This document shows, in pieces, positions 44,716 to 53,156 of a DNA stretch of 64,000 bases. Source of the stretch: Methylotuvimicrobium alcaliphilum 20Z (GTDB lineage Bacteria; Pseudomonadota; Gammaproteobacteria; Methylococcales; Methylomonadaceae). The notes under the pieces were generated by a model. The model was not told the DNA's origin and made no database searches. It worked only from the letters and a program-made list of their open reading frames with translations. Numbering within the stretch: position 1 is the stretch's first letter; every line of letters starts with the position of its first letter. The translations under genes and the position numbers were made by a program. The stretch lies in contig NC_016112.1 in assembly GCF_000968535.2 (NCBI RefSeq), forward strand, positions 4,604,297 to 4,668,296, in the 5' to 3' direction.

Positions 44716-47189
44716 TATTGCATTACGCGACTGGCACGCTCGAGTTCTCGAAGCATTTCGCGGGTTTGTTCGTTGTCGTCGAATTGTCCGGATATTTTTT
44801 GATTGCCGAGTTTCAAATCAAGCGTGATCGTTTCTCTCGCGCGTGTCTCCACGCTCATTTTCTGCGTGTTTTCTGGTAGACCGGACGCTAATTTCTGTAT
44901 TCTGTCCTCTAGCGTAAATTCGCTGCTCTTTATTCCGATGCCGGTTTTTATAGCTCTAAAAACTTCTTGATTGTATTGCGCAATGATTTTGTTGATATCG
45001 CGGCCTGCAGCCTCTAGCTGATCGATTGCGTCTTTAGTTTCAGCGCTAAACTGATATGAGAATCCAGCGCGTGTCTGCTTATTCTCATGCGGGACATTCA
45101 TGACCGATTGCATGTCGGCTTGCTGCTGAGCCATGCTCATGTAAGCCATTTCGAGTTTGGATAGCGATTGCGCATGCTGGTTGGCGCCGTCTCTTCCTTT
45201 ATTATGGAAATCATCCAGTGCATTGGTCGCGGTAATGATCGCGCGGCCGGTTTCATCGTAAGCGATCTTGACGCCGTATTGTGCCGCTTCGTGTTGCAGC
45301 GCGGCCGGGACCACGCCGTTATTCGCATCGATGACGGTTTTCGCGTATGACGTGAACGAGCGTTGTAGGTCTTCGGTAGTCGCAATGCCGCTGGATCTTA
45401 TTTTCTCGAATGCCGCTTTTGCTTTGTCCGCTGCTGCCTGCAATTGAGCGGCGGATTCTACTCCAAGGTCTGAAAATGCGCGTCGAATCTCTTCGGTTTC
45501 GATGTTTTTTAGCGCCTGATTTAGCTCGTCGGTTTTATTGATCCCCGCGTCAAAAGCGTCGATTAATGCTTGTTTAAATGCAGACAAATCGGTGTCTCTG
45601 AGTTTTTTTAGTCCTTCAGTTACCGACGTAACCGACTCGTCAGTCCCATCGGACCAAGCCCTAAATTTTTGCAGCGTTATCTCAGCCTCGTTGCCTATTT
45701 TCGTTAATTCGCCGACGGTTTTACCGGATTCACCAACAAATTCAGCCTGGCTAACGGTCGCTGCAAGCACTTCTGCATTGTAATCGCGTAATTTTTGCGC
45801 CGCCGCTGCGATATATCCCTGCTGCTCATCAAAAACGATCGATCCATCTTTAACTGCCGCGTCTAAGCCGGCCATGCTCGTGATAGTTATGCCTGTGGCA
45901 GCAGACAATTCCTTGAAACGATCTTGAAGACGTTGGGAGCTGTCTGCTGCGCTAGATTCGGCGTCGGCTAATTTTTCCTTTGCGGTAACCAACTGCAATA
46001 TTTTCCCACCAACATCGATAATCGAGGCGGCTAATGCCGCATAAGGGATCGCTTTAATTGCCAAACCTAGCCTAGATGCAGCGGCCGCCGCTGCGGTATT
46101 GGCTGCTGCCGATGCACTGGTCGCTACTGAATAAGCGGCAGTCGCCGACGCACCCGATAAAAACGCTTTCGTCGTCGTAACGACAGCAGTTGCGACATTT
46201 TTGAACCCGGCGATATATTCGCCGAATTTCAGCATCAACCAAACTTTTGCTAAATTTGTTATAGCCCCGGCGTATTCTTGAATAAACTGGACGGTGCCAT
46301 TGAATGTGGCGGTAGATGCCTCTGCAAATCCTCGCAAGCTGTTGATCAATGTATCGAAATCTATTTTTTCGACGAATGATAAAAATGCATCACCGGCATT
46401 TTTTAACGCCGATGCTAGCAATTCACTGAATCGTGTGATTGCTCCGGAGTCCGAAAGTCTTTGAATAAAATTCGCAAACCGCGTGTTTAAATCAGTCAGT
46501 ACCGGGATTATTGCGCCCCCGATTTTTTCGCGAACGTCGGTGAAGCGTTTGGACACTAAATCCAGCGCCCCGGCCAAGCCTTTGCCCGCCGCTTCGGCGA
46601 CACCGCCGACTTGCCCGGACACCGCTTCGAGAATAACGCCCTGCGCCTCGGCTTGCCGGCCAGTCTCGACGAGTGATTTGATCAGCTCTTTTTGCTGGTC
46701 GGTAAATGTGACGCCCGAACGGCTCAGAGCCGTTAGCCCTTTAACGGGATCTTCCAGCGCTTTGCCGAGCTGCACCGCGTTTGTTTCTACCGAACCGAAA
46801 CCAGCCTCAGCCAAGTCCAACGCTAGCATCAAGGTCGTTTCAAACGCGTCTTTACCGACTTTTTTGAAGGTCAGAAGCTCATTAGCCGCGTCCCGAATTT
46901 CCTCAGCATTGCCGTTCGTCGCCTCGTCGAGCCGCTTCGACATTTCGACGATTTCATCGGCTGTAAGCCCGGCCGCTCCGCCGGTGGCTTTGATGGTCTG
47001 ATCGAGCTTGAGGTATTGTGTTTCGAGGTTTTTAGCGTCCTCGATCGAGGCCGATAGAAATTTACCCGAGAAAAAGCCGGCTATCGCGGTAGCGATCTTG
47101 CCGGCATTGTTTTTTATCGAGTCCAGAACAGAAGATGCTTTATCCTCCGCATTAATTCTAATTTTGAGTGCAAGATCTCGAACAGACAT
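44715..47189 (-). CDS. Phage tail tape-measure protein
   Basis: 824 residues. The N-terminal ~220 residues match tail tape-measure proteins (LALKIRINAEDKASSVLDSI; LKLDQTIKATGGAAGLTADEI; TFTDQQKELIKSLVETGRQAEAQGVILE), followed by a long Ala-rich region with hydrophobic stretches (about 345-395), repeated helical segments and a charged C-terminus. These proteins set tail length and occupy the tail tube during assembly. The length is close to that of P2 gpT, but sheath, tube and baseplate genes are all absent, which is unusual in a satellite. An ATG at 47189 follows the HNH gene by 79 bp. Confidence 0.88.
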   Translation of the reverse strand: MSVRDLALKIRINAEDKASSVLDSIKNNAGKIATAIAGFFSGKFLSASIEDAKNLETQYLKLDQTIKATGGAAGLTADEIVEMSKRLDEATNGNAEEIRDAANELLTFKKVGKDAFETTLMLALDLAEAGFGSVETNAVQLGKALEDPVKGLTALSRSGVTFTDQQKELIKSLVETGRQAEAQGVILEAVSGQVGGVAEAAGKGLAGALDLVSKRFTDVREKIGGAIIPVLTDLNTRFANFIQRLSDSGAITRFSELLASALKNAGDAFLSFVEKIDFDTLINSLRGFAEASTATFNGTVQFIQEYAGAITNLAKVWLMLKFGEYIAGFKNVATAVVTTTKAFLSGASATAAYSVATSASAAANTAAAAAASRLGLAIKAIPYAALAASIIDVGGKILQLVTAKEKLADAESSAADSSQRLQDRFKELSAATGITITSMAGLDAAVKDGSIVFDEQQGYIAAAAQKLRDYNAEVLAATVSQAEFVGESGKTVGELTKIGNEAEITLQKFRAWSDGTDESVTSVTEGLKKLRDTDLSAFKQALIDAFDAGINKTDELNQALKNIETEEIRRAFSDLGVESAAQLQAAADKAKAAFEKIRSSGIATTEDLQRSFTSYAKTVIDANNGVVPAALQHEAAQYGVKIAYDETGRAIITATNALDDFHNKGRDGANQHAQSLSKLEMAYMSMAQQQADMQSVMNVPHENKQTRAGFSYQFSAETKDAIDQLEAAGRDINKIIAQYNQEVFRAIKTGIGIKSSEFTLEDRIQKLASGLPENTQKMSVETRARETITLDLKLGNQKISGQFDDNEQTREMLRELERASRVMQ

Positions 47190-47268
47190 TTTTTTTCCTT
47201 TATGTAAAAATTTTATTTAATGAATTGGCCTTTATGCCGCTTGATCTGGGCATAAATTTTGATATAGG

Positions 47269-47847
47269 TTAAGTTTGTTTGTTGTCCGATTTTCGCCGGC
47301 GGCGCCCATGTAGCGGATCGAACCCAAGATCACGATTAGCCTTTGACCTTGCGGCTATTGCATCGAGCTTGTCGTCAAAGTAACCAAGGTGGATTGTTTT
47401 GTAACGCACCATTATCGAGGCATGCCATTTGTTTTTGTGCCGGTCCCAAGAGACACCCACAAAGCCAGAGCTATTGCGTTTAGTCATGGCCAGGCTTCGC
47501 ATATTTTCGATTCTGCTCACCTCTTTTAGGTTGGACCAGGCGTTATTGGTCCCATCTCTGTCTCGGTGCATGATATCGCCGACAGGCCAACGTCCAGTCA
47601 TGTAGAAAAAAATAAGTCGGCTAAGCATGTAAGCTTTACCTAAAATAGATACTCGTATGTAAGTATGCCCCCTTTGATTAGTAAAAAATGCGCCTATAGG
47701 TTTGGCTGCATTTGATTCATTCCAAGCAATACAAGCATCTATTGACGTAAACATATCAGCAGTTCGTTTTCTCCAGGTGAATCTTCCGGTTGCTGGATCA
47801 TAATCGACAAGTGATTTTAAAAGTTCTTGTGTAAGATCGGGTTTCAT
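47269..47847 (-). CDS. HNH homing-type endonuclease with AP2 DNA-binding domain
   Basis: 192 residues from ATG 47847; a TTG four codons upstream is possible. An N-terminal YDPATGRFTWRKRT segment leads to an HNH core (PVGDIMHRDRDGTNNAWSNLKEVSRIENMRS), and residues about 125-175 form the AP2-like domain (SGFVGVSWDRHKNKWHASI...HLGYFDDKLDAIAARSKANRDLGFDPLHG). Free-standing phage endonucleases of this type promote their own spread by cutting alleles that lack them. It interrupts the late region between the tape-measure gene and an empty 340-bp interval. The 3' end is duplicated at 44561. Confidence 0.92.
   Translation of the reverse strand: MKPDLTQELLKSLVDYDPATGRFTWRKRTADMFTSIDACIAWNESNAAKPIGAFFTNQRGHTYIRVSILGKAYMLSRLIFFYMTGRWPVGDIMHRDRDGTNNAWSNLKEVSRIENMRSLAMTKRNSSGFVGVSWDRHKNKWHASIMVRYKTIHLGYFDDKLDAIAARSKANRDLGFDPLHGRRRRKSDNKQT
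47270..47326. repeat. 57-bp duplicate of the HNH gene 3' end, right (parental) copy
   Basis: It contains the last codons and stop of the HNH gene and matches 44561-44617 with two substitutions. Confidence 0.85.
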
Positions 47848-48011
47848 ACTGGACAACAATTGTTAATAAATAGGAAATAATAAATCATAATGGCAGTTCA
47901 TTATTAACAAAAGGCAGCAGGTAAATTCACGCCTCCTCCCCCGCGCAAAATACACTATTTTTTTCAACGGTTTACGGCGGCCCTTTTGCATGCCTTAGCG
48001 TTAGTGGGGTT

Positions 48012-48029
48012 TGTCATGGATGTTTAACA
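48012..48029. promoter_or_regulatory. Candidate Ogr/Delta activator site TGT-N12-ACA
   Basis: TGT-CATGGATGTTTA-ACA matches the P2/P4 activator consensus. It lies in the 47848-48190 gap upstream of the leftward HNH/tape-measure genes, with TATGTT and TTATAA boxes about 50 bp to the right for the other direction. A chance match in this gap is not negligible. The gap holds nothing else recognisable. Confidence 0.35.
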
Positions 48030-48190
48030 ATTTTCGACCGTTTTTTGCATGGGTTAAGGTTGATGTTATGTTATAACGCCGTCTTTTGTATCGTGAATTG
48101 TAACTTATTGTTTTATAAATCAATGTCTTGAATCTTTAACGCTTTCGATATTGATTAAGCGAATCATAAGGCTGTTCCTCTTTTAGTGCG

Positions 48191-48367
48191 TTATGCGGCT
48201 ATTTTGCCAAGTGTTTTTGATGGAGTCTCGCGGAGGCTTTGTATGATGGCTTTCGGCGTAACACCCAACGAATTAAGGATTGCTTCTTCAAAATAGTCCT
48301 TAACAATCGTCGCAAGATCATCTGCGATATCTTCCGTGATATAGTTGCAATGCCACCGATACTCCAT
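48191..48367 (-). CDS. Small satellite protein, 58 residues, unknown
   Basis: It starts at ATG 48367 with GAGG 9 bp upstream; a TTG five codons earlier is possible. The product is acidic-helical at first (YITEDIADDLATIVKDYFEEAI) with a basic end (SLRETPSKTLGKIAA). It is divergent from the Ogr-like gene with 25 bp between starts, so the two share a control region. No family is recognised. Confidence 0.5.
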   Translation of the reverse strand: MEYRWHCNYITEDIADDLATIVKDYFEEAILNSLGVTPKAIIQSLRETPSKTLGKIAA

Positions 48368-48392
48368 TCTGTCTAACCTCAATTGAGGGAAT

Positions 48393-48674
48393 ATGAAATT
48401 GCTTTGTCCACACTGCCGATCAAAACTTATTGTGGCCTCTACTGAGGAAATTTCAGCGACTAAGCAGAGGCTTTACGTTCAGTGCACAAACGTAAAAGGT
48501 TGCGGTGCTACTGGGGTCATGAGCAGCGAGTACGAGCACAACATAAGGCAACCTAAAACCAATACATACCAAGCCGCCGTTGCTGCACTCGACGCCCTGT
48601 CCCCGGAAGAGCGACGCGCGGTGCTTGAGCAAATCCGCGCGGAGGATGCGGAGAAAAACGACCTCGAAAATTGA
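48393..48674 (+). CDS. Ogr/Delta-family zinc-finger late transcription activator
   Basis: 93 residues. Four cysteines, C5-x2-C8 and C31-x5-C37, with the aromatic-QCTN sequence (LYVQCTNVKGCGATG) match P2 Ogr and P4 Delta zinc fingers; the C-terminal half is helical and acidic. These proteins activate late promoters by contacting RNA polymerase from a TGT-N12-ACA site near -55. In P4 the protein lets the satellite switch on its own and its helper's late genes. It is the only gene of the element besides the candidate small RNA that is read rightward. Confidence 0.88.
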   Translation: MKLLCPHCRSKLIVASTEEISATKQRLYVQCTNVKGCGATGVMSSEYEHNIRQPKTNTYQAAVAALDALSPEERRAVLEQIRAEDAEKNDLEN

Positions 48675-48717
48675 GCGACACGGCGAAAACAGATATTAGG
48701 CAATGCACTAGGATGAC

Positions 48718-49344
48718 CTACGCCGCATCTTCCAATTCCGGCTGATTTTTGCGGATTGCGGCGATAACGGCCTGCCGCGCTTGTATTGCGGTCGGTCGTT
48801 GCAATTTTTTAAATAAATCGGTGCCCACTGCTTGGTAGAGCCGCTCCATTTGTTCGTTTTTCTGAGCGAGATTCCAGCCGTCGAATTGCAGCGCATTTTT
48901 AGTGATGACTTTCGAAATCCACTCGGTTAGCAGCGGGGCTGCGGCACCGATTAGCGCATCCAGGTCGGTTTCAGCCTGTTTTGCAGCGATCCTTTTCAAT
49001 GCGATAGCGCCGCCCTTGGCTAGGTTTGTTTTTTCGTATCCCAGGATTTTTAAGCCCTCCTGCTGCATTTGGCGAGTCTCACGCAAAACCTTGAGCCGCT
49101 GCTCAAGATCCTCTTTATTTTTGCGTAGCTCCAAATAATCCTCGGTCGATAATCTCCGAAGGGCAATGTCGCGCTGTGCGTTCGCTAGACGTTCGGTTAG
49201 TTCGTAATACCGACCTTCCTCTTGCGCGATTTGTGTTTCGATCTCTTTGATGTCCGTCCGCTTCAGGCTCATCATTGAATCGATGTTGGCAATTTCTTGC
49301 TGAACTGCCTCCCACTGATCGGGGTTTTTTGCTTGTTTTGTCAT
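48718..49344 (-). CDS. Coiled-coil satellite protein, unknown (Psu-like position)
   Basis: 208 residues from ATG 49344 with GAGGA upstream. Residues 1-110 are a long coiled coil (IANIDSMMSLKRTDIKEIETQ ... LRKNKEDLEQRLKVLRETRQMQQEG); the C-terminal 100 are mixed helical. In P4 the delta activator neighbours psu, whose product also has an N-terminal coiled coil and serves as antiterminator and capsid decoration. Position and fold make a Psu-like or capsid-associated role conceivable, but I see no direct sequence match. Confidence 0.7.
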   Translation of the reverse strand: MTKQAKNPDQWEAVQQEIANIDSMMSLKRTDIKEIETQIAQEEGRYYELTERLANAQRDIALRRLSTEDYLELRKNKEDLEQRLKVLRETRQMQQEGLKILGYEKTNLAKGGAIALKRIAAKQAETDLDALIGAAAPLLTEWISKVITKNALQFDGWNLAQKNEQMERLYQAVGTDLFKKLQRPTAIQARQAVIAAIRKNQPELEDAA

Positions 49345-49397
49345 GACTATCCTCGTTCGATAAAAGTGAGCGTCGCCGGTCACGACGACGCTTCTCG

Positions 49398-49697
49398 TTA
49401 AATTAAATAGGGGTTGGATTCCTTAGCCAATGTCTCCACGATCGTCTCAATGAGCGCGTCCAGTGCGATTAAGATGGCCTCATGCTCCCGGGAAAATCGA
49501 AGGTCGTTGTGATTGCGAAACTCCCTATAATCGGCAATGTTCTTTCGAATTTTGAACATCGCTTCATATTTCGACGAACCCTCTAGCTTCTCGAGGTCAA
49601 TGAGCGTTTCGATGGAATCTTTAACGCCACTGAACAGCGACGCCATTTGCTTTATTGAGTGATCGCTGGGTTTTCTGCTGTGATGTATTGCACTCAT
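49398..49697 (-). CDS. Hypothetical satellite protein, 99 residues
   Basis: A helical, charged protein (MASLFSGVKDSIETLIDLEKLEG; HEAILIALDALIETIVETLA) with no Cys and no membrane segment. It is part of a leftward row of closely spaced genes between the helicase and the coiled-coil gene. The RBS region (AGGTAATAAAAAAG) is weak. Not recognised. Confidence 0.65.
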   Translation of the reverse strand: MSAIHHSRKPSDHSIKQMASLFSGVKDSIETLIDLEKLEGSSKYEAMFKIRKNIADYREFRNHNDLRFSREHEAILIALDALIETIVETLAKESNPYLI

Positions 49698-49728
49698 CTT
49701 TTTTATTACCTATGTGTTGATTGATTAT

Positions 49729-50136
49729 TTAACGAAGCTGTGATCCCGAGGGACCGTTTCCGGTTGCATACGCCAGCGGGTAAGGTCGCCATCCTTCCGG
49801 ATCGGGACCTCGACAGCCAAGCTCCGCACGTTTATCGGCTGGAATCGGCCATAAATAAAAATCCTCGCCGACTTCGACCCGACGTTCCAGTGTTTTCATT
49901 TTGTAGCCGGCGAGATCCGGATCGGTCGGGTAATTGGAGCCCATGCTCGGCGTCGAGGGGTTTTCGGTTTCCTGCAAGGCCAATTGATCGACTAGATCCG
50001 GAATGCTATCTGTGATCGTTTGATACTGCGCTTCGGTCATTTTTGAGGTTGGCCATGCGCGAACATGGCACCTATAAATGTCTAAGCCCAGCCCCTGCGC
50101 CTTGAGTTGGTCTAATGTGGTTGGTGTTTCACTCAT
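49729..50136 (-). CDS. Hypothetical satellite protein, 135 residues
   Basis: Acidic protein with a helical N-terminal half (LDQLKAQGLGLDIYRCHVRAWPTSKMTEAQYQ) and a Pro/Gly-rich C-terminal half (PIPADKRAELGCRGPDPEGWRPYPLAY). It starts 3 bp after the stop of the 116-residue gene, so the two are translationally linked. No family is recognised; the composition suggests a soluble cytoplasmic protein. Confidence 0.65.
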   Translation of the reverse strand: MSETPTTLDQLKAQGLGLDIYRCHVRAWPTSKMTEAQYQTITDSIPDLVDQLALQETENPSTPSMGSNYPTDPDLAGYKMKTLERRVEVGEDFYLWPIPADKRAELGCRGPDPEGWRPYPLAYATGNGPSGSQLR

Positions 50137-50139
50137 TTT

Positions 50140-50490
50140 CTATACCTTTTTTTTTAAATTGTTAGTGGGTTGTTTTCTGCCTTTAAGACATCGTTCATCG
50201 GGGAGCAAATAAAGTCGGAGCAGCTTTTCCAGACGATTAATATCAGTGATATTAAGATCAGCACCCGCTCTCTCCATCGCGCGAATAATTTCCCTACGAG
50301 CATACTCCGGATGGACCGGGGAAAATTCGCCAGGCGCCGGGGATCGGATACCCTTTAAAAACCATCGATCGATGTCTAGTGCACTGGAATTCGGCCTATA
50401 TCGCATGTGCCACGATCCGATTAGTGGGGAGAAATACATCTCATGCCTAAGTTTTTCGGCAATCAATTGCGGATTAATTTTGTTCATCAT
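50140..50490 (-). CDS. Hypothetical satellite protein, 116 residues
   Basis: It overlaps the end of the helicase gene by 17 bp. Two ATGs in tandem at 50490. The protein is basic with an aromatic N-terminus (LRHEMYFSPLIGSWHMRYRP) and a Lys-rich tail (CLKGRKQPTNNLKKKV). It may bind nucleic acid, but no motif supports this. Coupling to the helicase suggests a replication-related or early role. Confidence 0.65.
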   Translation of the reverse strand: MMNKINPQLIAEKLRHEMYFSPLIGSWHMRYRPNSSALDIDRWFLKGIRSPAPGEFSPVHPEYARREIIRAMERAGADLNITDINRLEKLLRLYLLPDERCLKGRKQPTNNLKKKV

Positions 50491-52489
50491 TCACCTCGTC
50501 ATATAGGCTTTTTTCAAGAATTACCGCGACCCTTCGTTTGCTCCCGTTAATGGCTCGAGGAACGGTTGATATTATTGATCCGGTTTTTCGGGTCAATGTT
50601 TGCTCGATTATCTTTTTTTCGACCATTTGTTGGAGGATCGCATTTTTAGTCGTCAAAATTGGCTCCCTCTGTTGCGAAGCAACCGCCTGAGCAGCAGCAT
50701 ACGCCGCGTCAGCATCCAGCCAGATTTCGTCCTGTTTAACCCAGCCGATTCGGGCGCCTCTCGGTTCATATTCAAAGAATCTTCCATCGACATCTTGTTG
50801 CTCATGCGGATCTGTCGATCTATCCATTTTGTCTCTCTTTAAAAAGCCGTTTTGACGACGCCACCCAAAGCGCTCGGGGCTACGGGCCGGAATGTGATCG
50901 CTTGCCGCATCTGCAATGTGCGCCTGACCGCTCGAGAGCGCTGTCGCCAGTAGCGCCATAAAGCGGCGCACGATGTCGGCCTCCTGCTGATGCTCGGACT
51001 GCTCGGTAAATGCGGCCTTTAATCGTCTCTCGATTTCTAAAATTTGCTGCTCGGCATCGGTTAAACCGATCAACTTGCTTTCCACGGCAAATTGAAAAAA
51101 TATATCGATCGCAGAGGACAAGCTCCCGTAAATGTCAGGCGCCCGCGGATGTGACGAGGCAAAACCTTCGACAATCGCCGTTGTGCGTCGCTTAACAATA
51201 TGGTCTGGCAAGGTTTTGCATAATTTACTCATTTGCGGTGCCAACCATTGAATGTACGAGGACATGATCTCAGCCAAATGACCATCCTTTGCTGCACCTT
51301 GTAGGTGTGTTAGCTTCTTTAAATCAACATCGTTTTTGTTGATCGTTAACACCAGCATTCGAGCCAACAGGCTTGAGCTGGACGGAAGCTCTTCACCGGT
51401 AATCACGGCCATCGATCGGTTGTAGGGCGTCGGCCGCGCACTCAAGTCTGCATTTCTCCTTCCTCGTCCGGCCTGGTTGCCGGTCGATTGGCCAAAGCGC
51501 TCCAGCTTCGACCGCATTCGCGCGGCATCCGAGGCCGTTCCGCCTCCGAGTTTCCAGTCGTCGAAAACCGTGAGTGCACAGTTCCCGGAGAAAGCGGTCA
51601 TTTCGAGGTCAGATTCAGAGGAATGCCAATTCTGTGTTAATGTTCTGAACGAGAAGTCGCCGAAAAAGCTTAATGCGACTGCGGCTGTTGAACTTTTTTT
51701 GCTGCCGGTCGTGCCTTGCAAAAAGAGGCAAAAATCGATCGCAGCTGCGGTATAGAGCGGTGCTCTGACCACGGCGGCAAACAGCGCTGCGCCGATTTTC
51801 GGATTGCCTTCTGAAATGTTTAAAAAATCATTAACAAGTCGAAATGAGGACTTACATCTATCGATGTCCGGTTTAGGTAACTGGTATCGTGACATGTTTC
51901 CGGAAAGCTCGACATTGACGCTTTCATCAAGTCCATCTTTCGTGATCGCACCGTTGTTGTGTAGATAACGCCATATTCCTTTTTCAAACTCCCACCCCAG
52001 GAACGCACGGGAATCCTTCGATGGGATATTGCCGTTCTCTATACTGAATACATGAATAGCATCAGTTACCCTCCTCGATGCGCTGGCGGTGGGCTCGATT
52101 CTCGCACTCAGTCCCCAGTGTTCGTTGACCCACGTTCCCGCGTGGAATTTAGTGTCAATAACCTCGATTTCAGGCAGTTTTGCCCCATCTTCACGAACGC
52201 CCGATATTTTGTATTTCGTTTGCCGCTGGAGGCCGTCATCGAGGGAGTGTGTTGCTTCTATCAGAGCGGTAAAGTTGCAAATTTTTGCCCAAAACACCCC
52301 ACCTTCTTTGGTTTTACGAACATGATGAATTGCACCGTCGATGTTTTTATAAGCACCGTCGCCGTAGGGTTCTGAGTCTTTTTGTTTTTGGACCTTCGAC
52401 GGCATTTTTACGACGTTGGATTTTTCTTTTATCTTAATTTTGGCAACGCCCGGCTCGATTATTTCAACTCCTTCGATAAATTCACTCAA
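50474..52489 (-). CDS. DUF927-domain replicative helicase (P4 alpha-like role)
   Basis: 671 residues. Residues about 85-300 carry the DUF927 region (AGTWVNEHWGLSARIEPTASASRRVTDAIHVF; RAFLGWEFEKGIWRYL), then a P-loop ATPase with Walker A GTTGSKKS and Walker B LTVFDDW and motif GEELPSSSSLLARML. The C-terminal 200 residues include a winged-helix-like tail (TKNAILQQMVEKKIIEQTLTR). DUF927 proteins in satellites combine helicase activity with origin recognition. The separate iteron array at 56401 is the likely target. No primase or TOPRIM motif is visible. Confidence 0.85.
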   Translation of the reverse strand: MSEFIEGVEIIEPGVAKIKIKEKSNVVKMPSKVQKQKDSEPYGDGAYKNIDGAIHHVRKTKEGGVFWAKICNFTALIEATHSLDDGLQRQTKYKISGVREDGAKLPEIEVIDTKFHAGTWVNEHWGLSARIEPTASASRRVTDAIHVFSIENGNIPSKDSRAFLGWEFEKGIWRYLHNNGAITKDGLDESVNVELSGNMSRYQLPKPDIDRCKSSFRLVNDFLNISEGNPKIGAALFAAVVRAPLYTAAAIDFCLFLQGTTGSKKSSTAAVALSFFGDFSFRTLTQNWHSSESDLEMTAFSGNCALTVFDDWKLGGGTASDAARMRSKLERFGQSTGNQAGRGRRNADLSARPTPYNRSMAVITGEELPSSSSLLARMLVLTINKNDVDLKKLTHLQGAAKDGHLAEIMSSYIQWLAPQMSKLCKTLPDHIVKRRTTAIVEGFASSHPRAPDIYGSLSSAIDIFFQFAVESKLIGLTDAEQQILEIERRLKAAFTEQSEHQQEADIVRRFMALLATALSSGQAHIADAASDHIPARSPERFGWRRQNGFLKRDKMDRSTDPHEQQDVDGRFFEYEPRGARIGWVKQDEIWLDADAAYAAAQAVASQQREPILTTKNAILQQMVEKKIIEQTLTRKTGSIISTVPRAINGSKRRVAVILEKSLYDEVNDEQN

Positions 52490-52832
52490 CTTTAAAGTCC
52501 TCCATTTCGGGTTCGAATCGCATCATTTCCAGGTTTTGATAAACAACCAAAACGTATAAAGCCCCCGCTTCGAGAAGGTTTTGTACTAACTTTAAAGGTT
52601 GTTCGTTTTTTATTGTGTTTCCGCAGAGGCGTAAAATGACAGTCTTGTTTTCGACCGGCCAGTTGATGTCGGACGGATCGATATTTTCATTAAATACCAA
52701 CTTCGGTGAATTGCAGGCCCACGTGCTTTCTACCACTTGCCGCGCTTGATCGCCGATTAATATAATCACGTCCCGATTGGAACCTTTTGATTCGACTGTT
52801 TCTTTGAAAGAAGCCATTTCATTATTTGCCAA
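52482..52832 (-). CDS. Hypothetical satellite protein, 116 residues, upstream of helicase
   Basis: Its stop overlaps the helicase start by 8 bp. The protein has an alternating beta/helix pattern (DVIILIGDQARQVVEST; NKTVILRLCGNTIKNEQPLKLVQNLLEAGALYVLVVY), which could be a small alpha/beta fold. No catalytic motif is seen, and the acidic residues expected of TOPRIM are absent. It lies between the AlpA regulator and the helicase with 4 bp to the former, so it belongs to the same transcript. Confidence 0.68.
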   Translation of the reverse strand: MANNEMASFKETVESKGSNRDVIILIGDQARQVVESTWACNSPKLVFNENIDPSDINWPVENKTVILRLCGNTIKNEQPLKLVQNLLEAGALYVLVVYQNLEMMRFEPEMEDFKVE

Positions 52833-52836
52833 TTTT

Positions 52837-53091
52837 TCAGCGGGCCTGATAATTCTCGGGATCCTTGAGATATTCCCGTATGTCCTCCGCTCGCCAGGCG
52901 GCTATTCGTCCTATTTTTAGTGGTTTTGGAAATCTTCCGATGTTGACTTGGCTCCACAACATCGTTCGACTCATCTCACAACAACCGATAATGCCCTTTT
53001 TTCGATCCCCCAAAATACCGTACGCGCGGACCAAGGATCCATCGGGGGGGAGGATAAAAGGTTGCAGCTTAATTTCTTTTTCGTTTGTCAT
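52837..53091 (-). CDS. AlpA-family regulator / excisionase
   Basis: 84 residues containing the AlpA-type winged HTH (CEMSRTMLWSQVNIGRFPKPLKIG followed by RIAAWRAEDIREYL). Such proteins act as transcription activators of integrase or as excisionases in P4-like elements (Vis in P4). Directly upstream is a striking array of AT-rich palindromic sites (53157-53251) that it, or a repressor, could bind. It heads the AlpA-116aa-helicase operon. Confidence 0.85.
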   Translation of the reverse strand: MTNEKEIKLQPFILPPDGSLVRAYGILGDRKKGIIGCCEMSRTMLWSQVNIGRFPKPLKIGRIAAWRAEDIREYLKDPENYQAR

Positions 53092-53156
53092 TTTTTTTAA
53101 ACCTCGTCGTTAAGTTCGAATAAATTTTGCACAAGTGAAAAAAGTATTTGAATAAG

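Noticed and set aside
52482..52832. TOPRIM domain in the 116-residue protein upstream of the helicase
   Set aside because: The beta/helix pattern is suggestive, but the acidic DxD and glutamate residues required for TOPRIM are missing.
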